Both the position numbers and the translations under genes were made by a program. A stretch of 64,000 nt of DNA, from contig NZ_CP125669.1 in the NCBI RefSeq assembly GCF_030053775.1, positions 2,351,962 to 2,415,961 of the forward strand, written 5' to 3'. How positions within the stretch are numbered: position 1 is the stretch's first letter; each line of letters opens with the position of its first letter. The notes beneath the pieces were generated by a model. It had not been told where the DNA came from. It saw only the letters and a list, made by a program, of their open reading frames with translations, and made no database searches. This stretch comes from Acinetobacter corruptisaponis. Its GTDB lineage: Bacteria; Pseudomonadota; Gammaproteobacteria; Pseudomonadales; Moraxellaceae. This document shows positions 56,966-64,000 of the stretch, piece by piece.

Positions 56966-57466
56966 ATGCGATGGAATTACCGTTTAGTCAGTGCCGTGTT
57001 GGTGTTGGCTAGCATTATTGGTATCTCATTTGCGTTGTATCTGGAGCATGTGCAAGGGCTGGAACCTTGTCCACTGTGCATTTTCCAGCGTATCGGCCTG
57101 ATTGGAATGGGCTTGATTGCACTGGTTGCATTTATCCATAACCCGATTTCAACAGCATTTAAACGTTTTTATGCCTTGTTGGCGACCTTGTCGATTGGCT
57201 GGTCGGTTGCTGTGGCGGCGCGTCATGTATGGCTACAGCACTTGCCACCCGACAAGGTGCCGAGCTGTGGCCCTGGTCTGGACTATCTGGTGGATGCCCT
57301 GCCAATGAAAGCGGTGCTCAAGGAAGTTCTTTCAGGATCAGGTGAATGTGCTGCTATTGACTGGACTTTTTTGGGTCAGTCATTGCCTGTCTGGTCGTTG
57401 CTTTATTTCAGCCTGATTTTGCTGATTTGCCTATGGCAGTTGTTTAGAAAATATCGTCTAGTTTAA
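56966..57466 (+). CDS. dsbB: Disulfide bond formation protein B
   Basis: A 166-residue inner-membrane protein with four hydrophobic helices. The two periplasmic cysteine pairs are C35-x-x-C38 (EPCPLC) and C101/C128. It reoxidises DsbA and passes electrons to quinone. The EPCPLCIFQR motif is diagnostic. It is followed by a terminator. Confidence 0.95.
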   Translation: MRWNYRLVSAVLVLASIIGISFALYLEHVQGLEPCPLCIFQRIGLIGMGLIALVAFIHNPISTAFKRFYALLATLSIGWSVAVAARHVWLQHLPPDKVPSCGPGLDYLVDALPMKAVLKEVLSGSGECAAIDWTFLGQSLPVWSLLYFSLILLICLWQLFRKYRLV

Positions 57467-57469
57467 ATA

Positions 57470-57497
57470 AAAAAGCTCGGCCATAGCCGAGCTTTTT
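57470..57497. terminator. Bidirectional terminator
   Basis: A perfect AAAAAGCTCGGC/GCCGAGCTTTTT stem with a CATA loop between dsbB (plus) and the hydrolase gene (minus). Confidence 0.93.
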
Positions 57498-57500
57498 ACT

Positions 57501-58847
57501 TTAGGTTTCAACAATTCCATCGAGGTCTTCGAAAGTATAATTGTGTGGCACATTCACCATATGTGTTTGAACGCCTTCTTCAATCACTTCGCCAACCTCA
57601 GGATATAACCAGCGGGTAATTTGTTCCGCAACACTGGAATGATACTGAATCTCGAAGTGATTCAGTCCATAAAACACAGCTTTATGCGTTTCGGGCAGTT
57701 TAAGCTGGAAACGAGGGTTTGGATGTTCTCCCAAAGCACTCTTGACACTGACCAGTGAATCTCCAATCACCTTGAGTGCCTTGTTACGCAACTTCTCAAA
57801 CTCCAGTGTTCCCGCGATCAGGAATGTGTTGATATGAGAAGGTAATGGCGCAGGTTTGCGGTTGTCGTCTGCAAACCCGATACGTGCGTCATTATGCTCC
57901 CAGTCATCATCACGGACACTGCCATAGCGTAGATCCAGAATCCCGTTACTACGGATATTGACCAATTGGCCAATCAGGTTGATAAACGGGAAAGCGCCAA
58001 GCTTATCCTGCAATACAAAACCGAAACGCTCAAGTGCTGCACCATGGTGTGGTGAACCGATGCAAACCAGATTCTCGACCATATGAACCCATTGATAAAG
58101 GTTCTGTTTGCCATAGAACAGGGCACTGCGTGAAACCAGCCCACCCATACTGTGACCAATCAGGTCGATACTGGTGATGCGTGGATTGCGTTGCACCAGA
58201 TCTTCAAGTGTATTGGCAAAACTACGACCATTGGCGGAAATGCGTCGTCCTGTATTGTAGTTCAGGTACAGCATGGTGTTGTTGTCACGCTGTGCCAGCA
58301 ACCGCTCACCAATACCGCCATAACGCTGGTTGGACCAGGTTAAATGGTTCATGCACAGGCCGTGGGCCAAAATCACCACACGTCCAGTCAGCTCGCCTTG
58401 CTGTAGTGATCCATAATGATCATAAAGCACCATTGGCAAAGCCATGGGGTTGTGCTGCTTCAGGAAAAAGTCCCCAAAGATCCCATTCAGCGCCCCCACC
58501 ACGAAATGTAGGGTTGGGGTCAGTGGCTTGTCATGTAGGGCTGGGAATCTCTCAATAATACCGCGCAGACTTGGTGCAAGAAAACAGCGACCATATTTCT
58601 GGATGGCATCATAAGAGAAATGATAAAACTTTTGTAATTGTGGAAGTTTTTGTAAATTTCTGGCTTTCTGAGCACTTAAACCGAGTGTAGTCCGTAACAC
58701 TTCAGTTTGTACCAACTGCACCAATTCATGAACGCCACTCAAACTGGTGCTCACAAGTTGTGCCAAACCTTCCAGAACATCTGCCTGACTTGGGGGTGTA
58801 CGGTCCCACTTACAGTAGGTTTCATGCAGAGGTGTTAAACTTGGCAT
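57501..58847 (-). CDS. Alpha/beta hydrolase, lipase/PGAP1-like
   Basis: A 448-residue protein without signal peptide. The alpha/beta-hydrolase core begins at about 155 with VVILAHGLCMNHLTW (oxyanion motif HG), and the nucleophile is Ser233 in GHSMGGLVSR. A likely catalytic His lies in NHFEIQYH near the end. The first 150 residues are helical and not recognised. It resembles PGAP1/lipase-type esterases; the substrate is unknown. Confidence 0.8.
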   Translation of the reverse strand: MPSLTPLHETYCKWDRTPPSQADVLEGLAQLVSTSLSGVHELVQLVQTEVLRTTLGLSAQKARNLQKLPQLQKFYHFSYDAIQKYGRCFLAPSLRGIIERFPALHDKPLTPTLHFVVGALNGIFGDFFLKQHNPMALPMVLYDHYGSLQQGELTGRVVILAHGLCMNHLTWSNQRYGGIGERLLAQRDNNTMLYLNYNTGRRISANGRSFANTLEDLVQRNPRITSIDLIGHSMGGLVSRSALFYGKQNLYQWVHMVENLVCIGSPHHGAALERFGFVLQDKLGAFPFINLIGQLVNIRSNGILDLRYGSVRDDDWEHNDARIGFADDNRKPAPLPSHINTFLIAGTLEFEKLRNKALKVIGDSLVSVKSALGEHPNPRFQLKLPETHKAVFYGLNHFEIQYHSSVAEQITRWLYPEVGEVIEEGVQTHMVNVPHNYTFEDLDGIVET

Positions 58848-59110
58848 ATTAATTTCCCCATCCTTTTGTATATACCGAAGGTTTGATGTTATTTAGTTTA
58901 ATACTGTTTAGATAAACTACAACAAACGCTTACATCTTATGTCTTTCATAAGTAATTTTTTTAGAATACTGATGAACGGAATACAGTATCGTTTTTTGTG
59001 TCCGACAATATGAAGCTTATATGTAATTTATATTGTTGTTTGATTAACTGTTGTGCTTAATAATGTGATTTATTTCACTATAAGTCAAGCTGCTGTCTAT
59101 TTTGGTGCAT

Positions 59111-59701
59111 ATGCAAATTATCTATCTACATGGTTTCCGTAGTAACCCCATGTCTAAAAAAGGGCAGCAATTGAGACAATATTGTGCAAACCACGGTCAG
59201 TTTCAGGTGCATTTGCCCGATCTGAACCTATCACCTGATGAGGTGCTGCAAAAAATCTCTGGGTTGATCGAAATTCTGCCACGTGACCAAGTGGTATTGG
59301 TTGGAAGTAGTTTGGGGGGATTTTATGCGACATATTTTGTCGCAAAATATGGATGTCCTGCTGTACTGATCAATCCAGCCATGCAACCATGGCAACTGTT
59401 TCAGGATTTGTTTGGAATTGAGCAAATCCCACTCAAGGTGACTGAATCCTGGACACTTGATACTGATCAATTGCAGCAACTACAATCCATTGCCAACACC
59501 CAGTTAAATCATGCTGATAAAATTCTGGTGCTGTTGCAACAAGGTGATGAAGTCTTGGATTATCGTCAGGCACAACGTTATTATAGTGCGGCACAACCCT
59601 CCTCGTTGATTTTAACTGATGTGGATGGTAATCATGCAATGGATGATTTTGAAGAAAAACTACCCTTAGTTATCGAATTTTTATCGGCAGCCCTCCAATA
59701 A
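59111..59701 (+). CDS. yqiA: YqiA-like esterase
   Basis: A 196-residue small alpha/beta hydrolase. It starts with IIYLHGFRSNPMSKKGQ, has the nucleophile Ser67 in GSSLGG, and a C-terminal DGNHAMDDF carrying the likely catalytic His. The placement immediately before parE matches E. coli yqiA-parE. The ATG at 59111 is preferred over the in-frame TTG and GTG just upstream. Confidence 0.88.
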   Translation: MQIIYLHGFRSNPMSKKGQQLRQYCANHGQFQVHLPDLNLSPDEVLQKISGLIEILPRDQVVLVGSSLGGFYATYFVAKYGCPAVLINPAMQPWQLFQDLFGIEQIPLKVTESWTLDTDQLQQLQSIANTQLNHADKILVLLQQGDEVLDYRQAQRYYSAAQPSSLILTDVDGNHAMDDFEEKLPLVIEFLSAALQ

Positions 59702-59715
59702 GGAAGTCAGACCAA

Positions 59716-61599
59716 GTGACACAATACACGGCACAATCCCTTGAAGTTCTTTCTGGTTTAGATCCTGTTCGTCGTCGTCCAGGCATGTATACCGATACCT
59801 CACGGCCAAACCATCTGGCGCAGGAGGTGATTGACAATGCGGTGGATGAGGCACTTGCAGGGCATGCCAACCAGATCTGTGTCACGGTATATGAAGATGG
59901 TTCCTTGTCAGTTGAAGATAATGGTCGTGGCATGCCTGTCGATATCCATCCTGAATATGGACAAAGCGGGATCGAAATTATTCTGACCAAGCTGCATGCA
60001 GGCGGAAAGTTCAGTACCGATAACTACCAGTTTTCTGGTGGTCTGCATGGTGTGGGCATTTCCGTGGTCAATGCCTTATCCACACGGGTTGAGGTGGCGG
60101 TACAGCGTCAGGGCAATCTGTATCAGATGGCGTTTGAGCAGGGTGAACCTGTGGCACCCTTATCGGTCCTGGAGGGGAAAGTGGCAAAACGTGCCACAGG
60201 CACAACGGTTCGCTTTTGGCCAGAAGCCAAGTACTTTGACAGCCCAAAATTTGCCTTAAAAGCCCTCAAGCATAATTTAAAAGCCAAAGCGGTGTTGGCG
60301 GCAGGCTTAAAAATTATCTATGACGATAAGATCAATAACGAAAAAATTGAATGGCAGTTTGAAAATGGTCTGGTCGATTATCTGATGGATGAACTGGAAG
60401 ATCGCGAGATTTTGCCTGATCCAGCTTTTGTCAGCAGTGGTCAGGCTGAACGTGCAGCCTGTGAATTTGCCATTTGCTGGAATGTGGAGGGTGGTGAGCA
60501 GATTCAGGAAAGTTATGTCAACCTGATTCCAACCGCGCAGGGTGGAACGCATGTCAATGGTTTACGTTCGGGTGTGACTGAGGCCTTGCGTGAGTTCTGC
60601 GAGTTACGCAATTTATTGCCGCGTAATATGAAACTTTCTGCCGAAGATGTCTGGGATGGGGTGAATTTCATCCTGTCGCTGAAATTTCAGGAACCACAAT
60701 TTTCGGGGCAGACCAAGGAACGATTATCCAGTCGTGAAGCATCCAATATTGTCTTGAATATTGCCAAGGATGCCTTTGCCTTATGGCTCAATCAACACGC
60801 TGAAATTGCAACGCAACTGGCTGAAATGGCGATTGCCAAGGCTGGCCGTCGTTTAAAGGCGGCGAAAAAGGTTGAACGTAAGAAGATTGTGGCTGGTCCA
60901 GCCCTGCCTGGAAAACTGGCAGACTGTGTGGGTTTGACCCGTGAAGACAGTGAACTGTTTATTGTGGAAGGGGATTCGGCAGGTGGCAGTGCCAAGCAGG
61001 CACGCGACAAGAATTTTCAGGCGATTATGCCAATCCGTGGAAAAATTCTGAATACTTGGGAAGTGTCTTCGGATGAAGTGTTGGCTTCGCAGGAAGTGCA
61101 TGATATTGCCATCGCCATTGGGGTTGACCCTGGCAGTGACGATCTCTCAGAATTGCGTTATGGCAAAATCTGTATCCTTGCCGATGCCGATTCGGATGGC
61201 CTACATATTGCCACTTTATTATGTGCATTATTCGTAAAGCATTTCCCAGCCCTGGTTGAGGATGGTCATCTGTTTGTGGCGATGCCACCGCTTTATCGTA
61301 TTGATATTGGTAAGGATGTACATTATGCGCTGGATGATGATGAGCTTGAAACCATCTTGAAAAAGGTCAAGGGCAATAAAAATCCGCAGATTACCCGATT
61401 CAAGGGTTTGGGCGAGATGAATGCGATTCAGTTGCGTGAAACCACGATGGACCCAAATACGCGTCGTTTGGTACAACTCGATCTGGATGATGCTCACTTG
61501 ACGGCAGGTTTGCTGGATAAGTTACTTGCGAAAAAACGTGCGGCGGATCGTAAGCATTGGCTGGAGCAGAAAGGTAATTTAGCGGATATTGCGGTGTGA
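59716..61599 (+). CDS. parE: DNA topoisomerase IV subunit B
   Basis: A 627-residue GHKL ATPase subunit of topoisomerase IV, which separates daughter chromosomes. Motifs: VLSGLDPVRRRPGMYTD, the ATP-binding EVIDNAVDEALAG and GLHGVGISVVNALS, and the TOPRIM segments LFIVEGDSAGGSA and ILADADSDGLHI. The C-terminal FKGLGEMN is intact. The start is GTG at 59716 with AAGGAAG before it. Fluoroquinolone resistance changes occur in this subunit; I did not assess any here. Confidence 0.97.
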   Translation: MTQYTAQSLEVLSGLDPVRRRPGMYTDTSRPNHLAQEVIDNAVDEALAGHANQICVTVYEDGSLSVEDNGRGMPVDIHPEYGQSGIEIILTKLHAGGKFSTDNYQFSGGLHGVGISVVNALSTRVEVAVQRQGNLYQMAFEQGEPVAPLSVLEGKVAKRATGTTVRFWPEAKYFDSPKFALKALKHNLKAKAVLAAGLKIIYDDKINNEKIEWQFENGLVDYLMDELEDREILPDPAFVSSGQAERAACEFAICWNVEGGEQIQESYVNLIPTAQGGTHVNGLRSGVTEALREFCELRNLLPRNMKLSAEDVWDGVNFILSLKFQEPQFSGQTKERLSSREASNIVLNIAKDAFALWLNQHAEIATQLAEMAIAKAGRRLKAAKKVERKKIVAGPALPGKLADCVGLTREDSELFIVEGDSAGGSAKQARDKNFQAIMPIRGKILNTWEVSSDEVLASQEVHDIAIAIGVDPGSDDLSELRYGKICILADADSDGLHIATLLCALFVKHFPALVEDGHLFVAMPPLYRIDIGKDVHYALDDDELETILKKVKGNKNPQITRFKGLGEMNAIQLRETTMDPNTRRLVQLDLDDAHLTAGLLDKLLAKKRAADRKHWLEQKGNLADIAV

Positions 61600-61631
61600 T
61601 GAACAAATAAAAAAAATAAGAGGATAAATAC

Positions 61632-62036
61632 ATGTCTAATATGGGCATAAATGAACTTGATCAAGGTATATGGACTGATCCAAACACAGGTCTTATATGG
61701 GCTAGGATAAGTATTGGGCAAGAATGGATAAATGGGCAGTGTATAGGGGATGCCCAAGAATTTAACTGGGATGATGCAAATCATGCTTGTCAAAGTTTGA
61801 GATTGGCTGGATTTAGTGATTGGCGGTTGCCTACTCGTGAGGAATTGGAGACAATAAAAGATGGTTGTTATCCTGAGAAAGTGTTATTTCAACCACAAGG
61901 TGATAGTCGAGTATATTGGTCATCCTCTGTGAATGATTGCAACGTTGATACGGCATGGTATGTGCATTTCGGGAATGATTACTCCCATCCTTACTATAAA
62001 TATAATGATACTTTCTATGTTCGAGCGGTGCGTTAG
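61632..62036 (+). CDS. DUF1566 (Lcl C-terminal-like) domain protein
   Basis: A 134-residue protein that is essentially one DUF1566/Lcl_C domain: GIWTDPNTGLIWAR, NHACQSLRLAGFSDWRLPT, EELETI, RVYWSSSVND and FYVRAVR. The domain is related to the formylglycine-enzyme/C-type-lectin-like fold and is often found in exported proteins. No signal peptide is seen, so this copy may be cytosolic. The gene is AT-rich and lies between parE and a broken gene, suggesting an acquired cassette. Confidence 0.8.
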   Translation: MSNMGINELDQGIWTDPNTGLIWARISIGQEWINGQCIGDAQEFNWDDANHACQSLRLAGFSDWRLPTREELETIKDGCYPEKVLFQPQGDSRVYWSSSVNDCNVDTAWYVHFGNDYSHPYYKYNDTFYVRAVR

Positions 62037-62041
62037 GTTAG

Positions 62042-62379
62042 TTGTTTTTTGTAATAAAAAATTGGCATGACATTTCGACTAATGACTTGAATCGCTGTAA
62101 CAGCAGCCTATCATTCTTTGATGCTCAGGGTATGCTATTCCACTTGCCTGCATTTTTGTTGGCGAGTTTAAATGGTGATTATTTACATGACCTTACTTTT
62201 AGGTTGATACATCTATCTGTTGATAGAGAAAAAAATTTAGCTTATTTAATGCTGAACAGCGTGCAGTTGTTGCAGATTATTTACAATTTTTGTTGGAAGA
62301 ACCAGATTACATTTACCATCATCAGGAAATTATGGGCGCACTCGTTACAGGCTATTGGCCTAACATAATCGAATATTAA
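62042..62379 (+). pseudogene. Truncated and frameshifted gene (DUF6714-like fragment)
   Basis: One frame reads FFVIKNWHDIS, SFFDAQGM and FHLPAFLLASL, up to an A7 run at 62229-62235. The next frame then reads FSLFNAEQRAVVADYLQFLL, GALVTGYWPNII and a TAA at 62377-62379. Adding one A to the run would join them into one continuous protein. The pattern resembles the C-terminal part of DUF6714-type proteins from memory. The N-terminal part is missing: a stop lies just upstream, next to the DUF1566 gene. A sequencing error in the A run could mimic the frameshift but not the truncation. Confidence 0.7.
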
Positions 62380-62433
62380 TGTGTTAGAAAATCATTTAAA
62401 GAATCCGCACCTTTTTAGTTCACCACGTATTTT

Positions 62434-62455
62434 TTGTATGCAATGTTGTATACAA
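62434..62455. promoter_or_regulatory. Tandem palindromic operator candidate upstream of urtA
   Basis: Two 10-base palindromes, TTGTATGCAA (62434-62443) and TTGTATACAA (62446-62455), spaced 12 bases centre to centre. The form resembles operators of FCD-type GntR regulators. It lies about 125 bases before the urtA start. Confidence 0.5.
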
Positions 62456-62580
62456 GATGCTGTGATTGTCGAACAATTTTAAATAAAATATAAATAAAAC
62501 AATGTGTTAAATTGTTGGCATAGAAATTGAATAACTCCACTCAGTAAAAATCACAATATCCATGTGTGGGGAGAAACAAG

Positions 62581-63861
62581 ATGCAAAATAAATTATCAAT
62601 GTCCGTTCTTATGGCAGCCATGATGGGGGTAGGTCTGGCAGGTTGTTCTAAACCAGCCGAAAAAACAGAAGCAGCAAAAACAGAAACCAAGGCGGCAGCA
62701 CCAGCCGCAAGTGGTGACACGATTAAGGTGGGGATCCTACATTCACTTTCAGGCACAATGGCGATTTCTGAAACTTCATTAAAAGATACCGCCTTGATGA
62801 CCATTAATGAAATCAATGCCAATGGTGGGGTACTTGGCAAGAAACTGGAACCAGTCATTGTTGATCCAGCTTCGGATTGGCCGTTGTTTGCAGAGAAAGC
62901 GCGTCAGTTGATTACCCAGGATAAAGTGGCGGTAATTTTCGGTTGCTGGACTTCAGTATCACGTAAATCGGTGCTTCCTGTGGTGGAAGAGCTGAATGGT
63001 CTGTTGTTCTATCCAGTGCAGTATGAGGGTCAGGAACAATCTAAAAATATTTTCTATACAGGTGCAGCACCGAACCAGCAAGCGATTCCTGCGGTGGAAT
63101 ATTTAATGGGCGATGAGGGCGGCAAGGCACAACGTTTTGTGTTGCTCGGCACGGATTATGTCTATCCACGTACCACCAATAAAATCCTGCGTGCATTCCT
63201 GAAGTCTAAAGGCGTTGCTGATGCAGACATTATGGAAGAATACACACCATTTGGTCATAGCAACTATCAAACTATCGTTTCCAATATTAAAAAATTCTCT
63301 GCGGGTAAAAAGACTGCGGTGATCTCCACCATCAACGGTGATTCAAACGTGCCGTTCTACCGTGAATTGGGTAACCAGGGTATTAAAGCCTCTGATATTC
63401 CAGTGATGGCGTTCTCTGTCGGTGAAGAAGAACTACGTGGTATTGATACCAAGCCACTGGTGGGTCATTTGGCGGCATGGAACTATTTCATGTCAGTGAA
63501 GAATCCGAAAAATACCGATTTTATTAATAAATTCAAGCAATATGCGGTGGAATACAAACTTCCGAATGCCGACAAGGTTGTGACCAACGATCCAATGGAA
63601 GCCACCTATGTTGGTATCAATATGTGGAAGCAGGCGGTTGAAAAAGCAGGTTCTACGGATGTTGATAAGGTCCGTGATGCAATGGCAGGTCAAACCTTTG
63701 CTGCACCATCGGGCTATACGCTCAAGATGGATGAAACAAATCACCATCTACATAAGCCTGTGATGATCGGGCAAATCCGTGGTGATGGCCAATTCGACGT
63801 GGTTTACAAAACACCTGAAACGATTAAAGCAGAGCCTTGGAGCCCTTATATTCCTAAATAA
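62581..63861 (+). CDS. urtA: Urea ABC transporter substrate-binding protein
   Basis: A 426-residue periplasmic binding protein, here with a lipobox (LAGC, Cys22) so lipid-anchored, followed by an Ala/Lys/Glu linker. It has the UrtA segments IKVGILHSLSGTMAIS, FGCWTSVSRKSVLPV, LFYPVQYEGQEQS, GTDYVYPRTTN and GDSNVPFYREL. It delivers urea to the UrtBCDE importer. The ATG at 62581 follows GGGGAG; the longer frame from 62566 is not needed. Confidence 0.94.
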   Translation: MQNKLSMSVLMAAMMGVGLAGCSKPAEKTEAAKTETKAAAPAASGDTIKVGILHSLSGTMAISETSLKDTALMTINEINANGGVLGKKLEPVIVDPASDWPLFAEKARQLITQDKVAVIFGCWTSVSRKSVLPVVEELNGLLFYPVQYEGQEQSKNIFYTGAAPNQQAIPAVEYLMGDEGGKAQRFVLLGTDYVYPRTTNKILRAFLKSKGVADADIMEEYTPFGHSNYQTIVSNIKKFSAGKKTAVISTINGDSNVPFYRELGNQGIKASDIPVMAFSVGEEELRGIDTKPLVGHLAAWNYFMSVKNPKNTDFINKFKQYAVEYKLPNADKVVTNDPMEATYVGINMWKQAVEKAGSTDVDKVRDAMAGQTFAAPSGYTLKMDETNHHLHKPVMIGQIRGDGQFDVVYKTPETIKAEPWSPYIPK

Positions 63862-63872
63862 CTTGCTCATAC

Positions 63873-63899
63873 AACCTGCTGTTTCGGCAGCAGGTTTTT
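63873..63899 (+). terminator. Intra-operon hairpin between urtA and urtB
   Basis: AACCTGCTG and CAGCAGGTT arms around a six-base loop, then TTTTTC. Such partial terminators or mRNA-stabilising hairpins after a binding-protein gene usually allow more binding protein than permease to be made. Confidence 0.8.
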
Positions 63900-63953
63900 C
63901 TTGGTTTTATTTTTTGATTGATTTGTTTAAATAGAAAATATAAGGGGAGTCTT

Positions 63954-64000
63954 ATGGCGAAACACTATGTTTTGGCACTGCTCTGCATCATGGCACAGAT
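63954..64000 (+). CDS. urtB: Start of urea ABC transporter permease UrtB
   Basis: Only the first 15 codons are present (MAKHYVLALLCIMAQ), a hydrophobic signal-like start, with AAGGGGAG five bases upstream. The identification comes mainly from position after urtA, as in urtABCDE operons. Confidence 0.65.
   Translation, partial: MAKHYVLALLCIMAQ

Noticed and set aside
62515..62532. Sigma-54 promoter upstream of urtA
   Set aside because: TTGGCAT and TTGA have the right spacing for -24/-12 elements, but the -12 GC is replaced by GA, and a single near match is weak evidence.

Overview
The window looks like a stretch of an Acinetobacter chromosome (Gammaproteobacteria, moderate to low GC). This rests on gene content and order: an ADC-type class C beta-lactamase gene, dapA-bamC-purC, yqiA-parE, an ribB-ribH-nusB-thiL-pgpA-glmU-glmS run, phoB-phoR, and many small lipoproteins. 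Most of the sequence is ordinary core genome. No rRNA, tRNA or CRISPR array was seen. The species is not identified, and all assignments come from reading the sequence, not from database searches.

Layout. 1-8600: end of a START-domain protein, an MFS pump with the aldo-keto reductase dkgB beside a divergent LysR gene, a MocR-type regulator, the aldehyde reductase ahr, then tag, a small conserved protein, an M23 peptidase and mutY on the minus strand. 8660-9150: a non-coding element made of nested hairpins with inverted ends. 9200-22500: dienelactone hydrolase, a DUF1328 micro-protein, a YcgN-like protein, a PQQ sugar dehydrogenase, the beta-lactamase, rarA, an acyltransferase, an amidohydrolase, purC-bamC-dapA, pncA, an Lrp regulator and a YitT protein. 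22590-32080: the minus-strand riboflavin/thiamine/lipid/cell-wall gene run, then a membrane protein divergent from serB. 32080-38600: a hairpin-rich spacer, two small genes, an intact IS3-family (IS150-like) element sitting in the loop of a terminator, then dtd, pncB, a rhodanese and psd.

38640-44960 is the accessory part: an AT-rich island between psd and phoR. It carries an Mrr-like restriction nuclease, a small orphan membrane protein, a PD-(D/E)XK-like protein, and a compact restriction-modification operon of C5-cytosine methyltransferase, N6-adenine methyltransferase and HNH endonuclease.

45040-64000 returns to core genes: phoR-phoB with Pho-box-like sites, a TetR regulator divergent from an SDR, a MATE pump, a methionine-type aminotransferase, DUF445, lipoproteins, gshA, dsbB, two alpha/beta hydrolases and parE. 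It ends with a small DUF1566 insertion next to a broken gene, and the start of a urea ABC transporter operon (urtA, urtB). The best candidates for a second look are the restriction island, the nested-hairpin element, the IS inside a terminator loop, the tandem palindromes before urtA and the structured spacer after serB.
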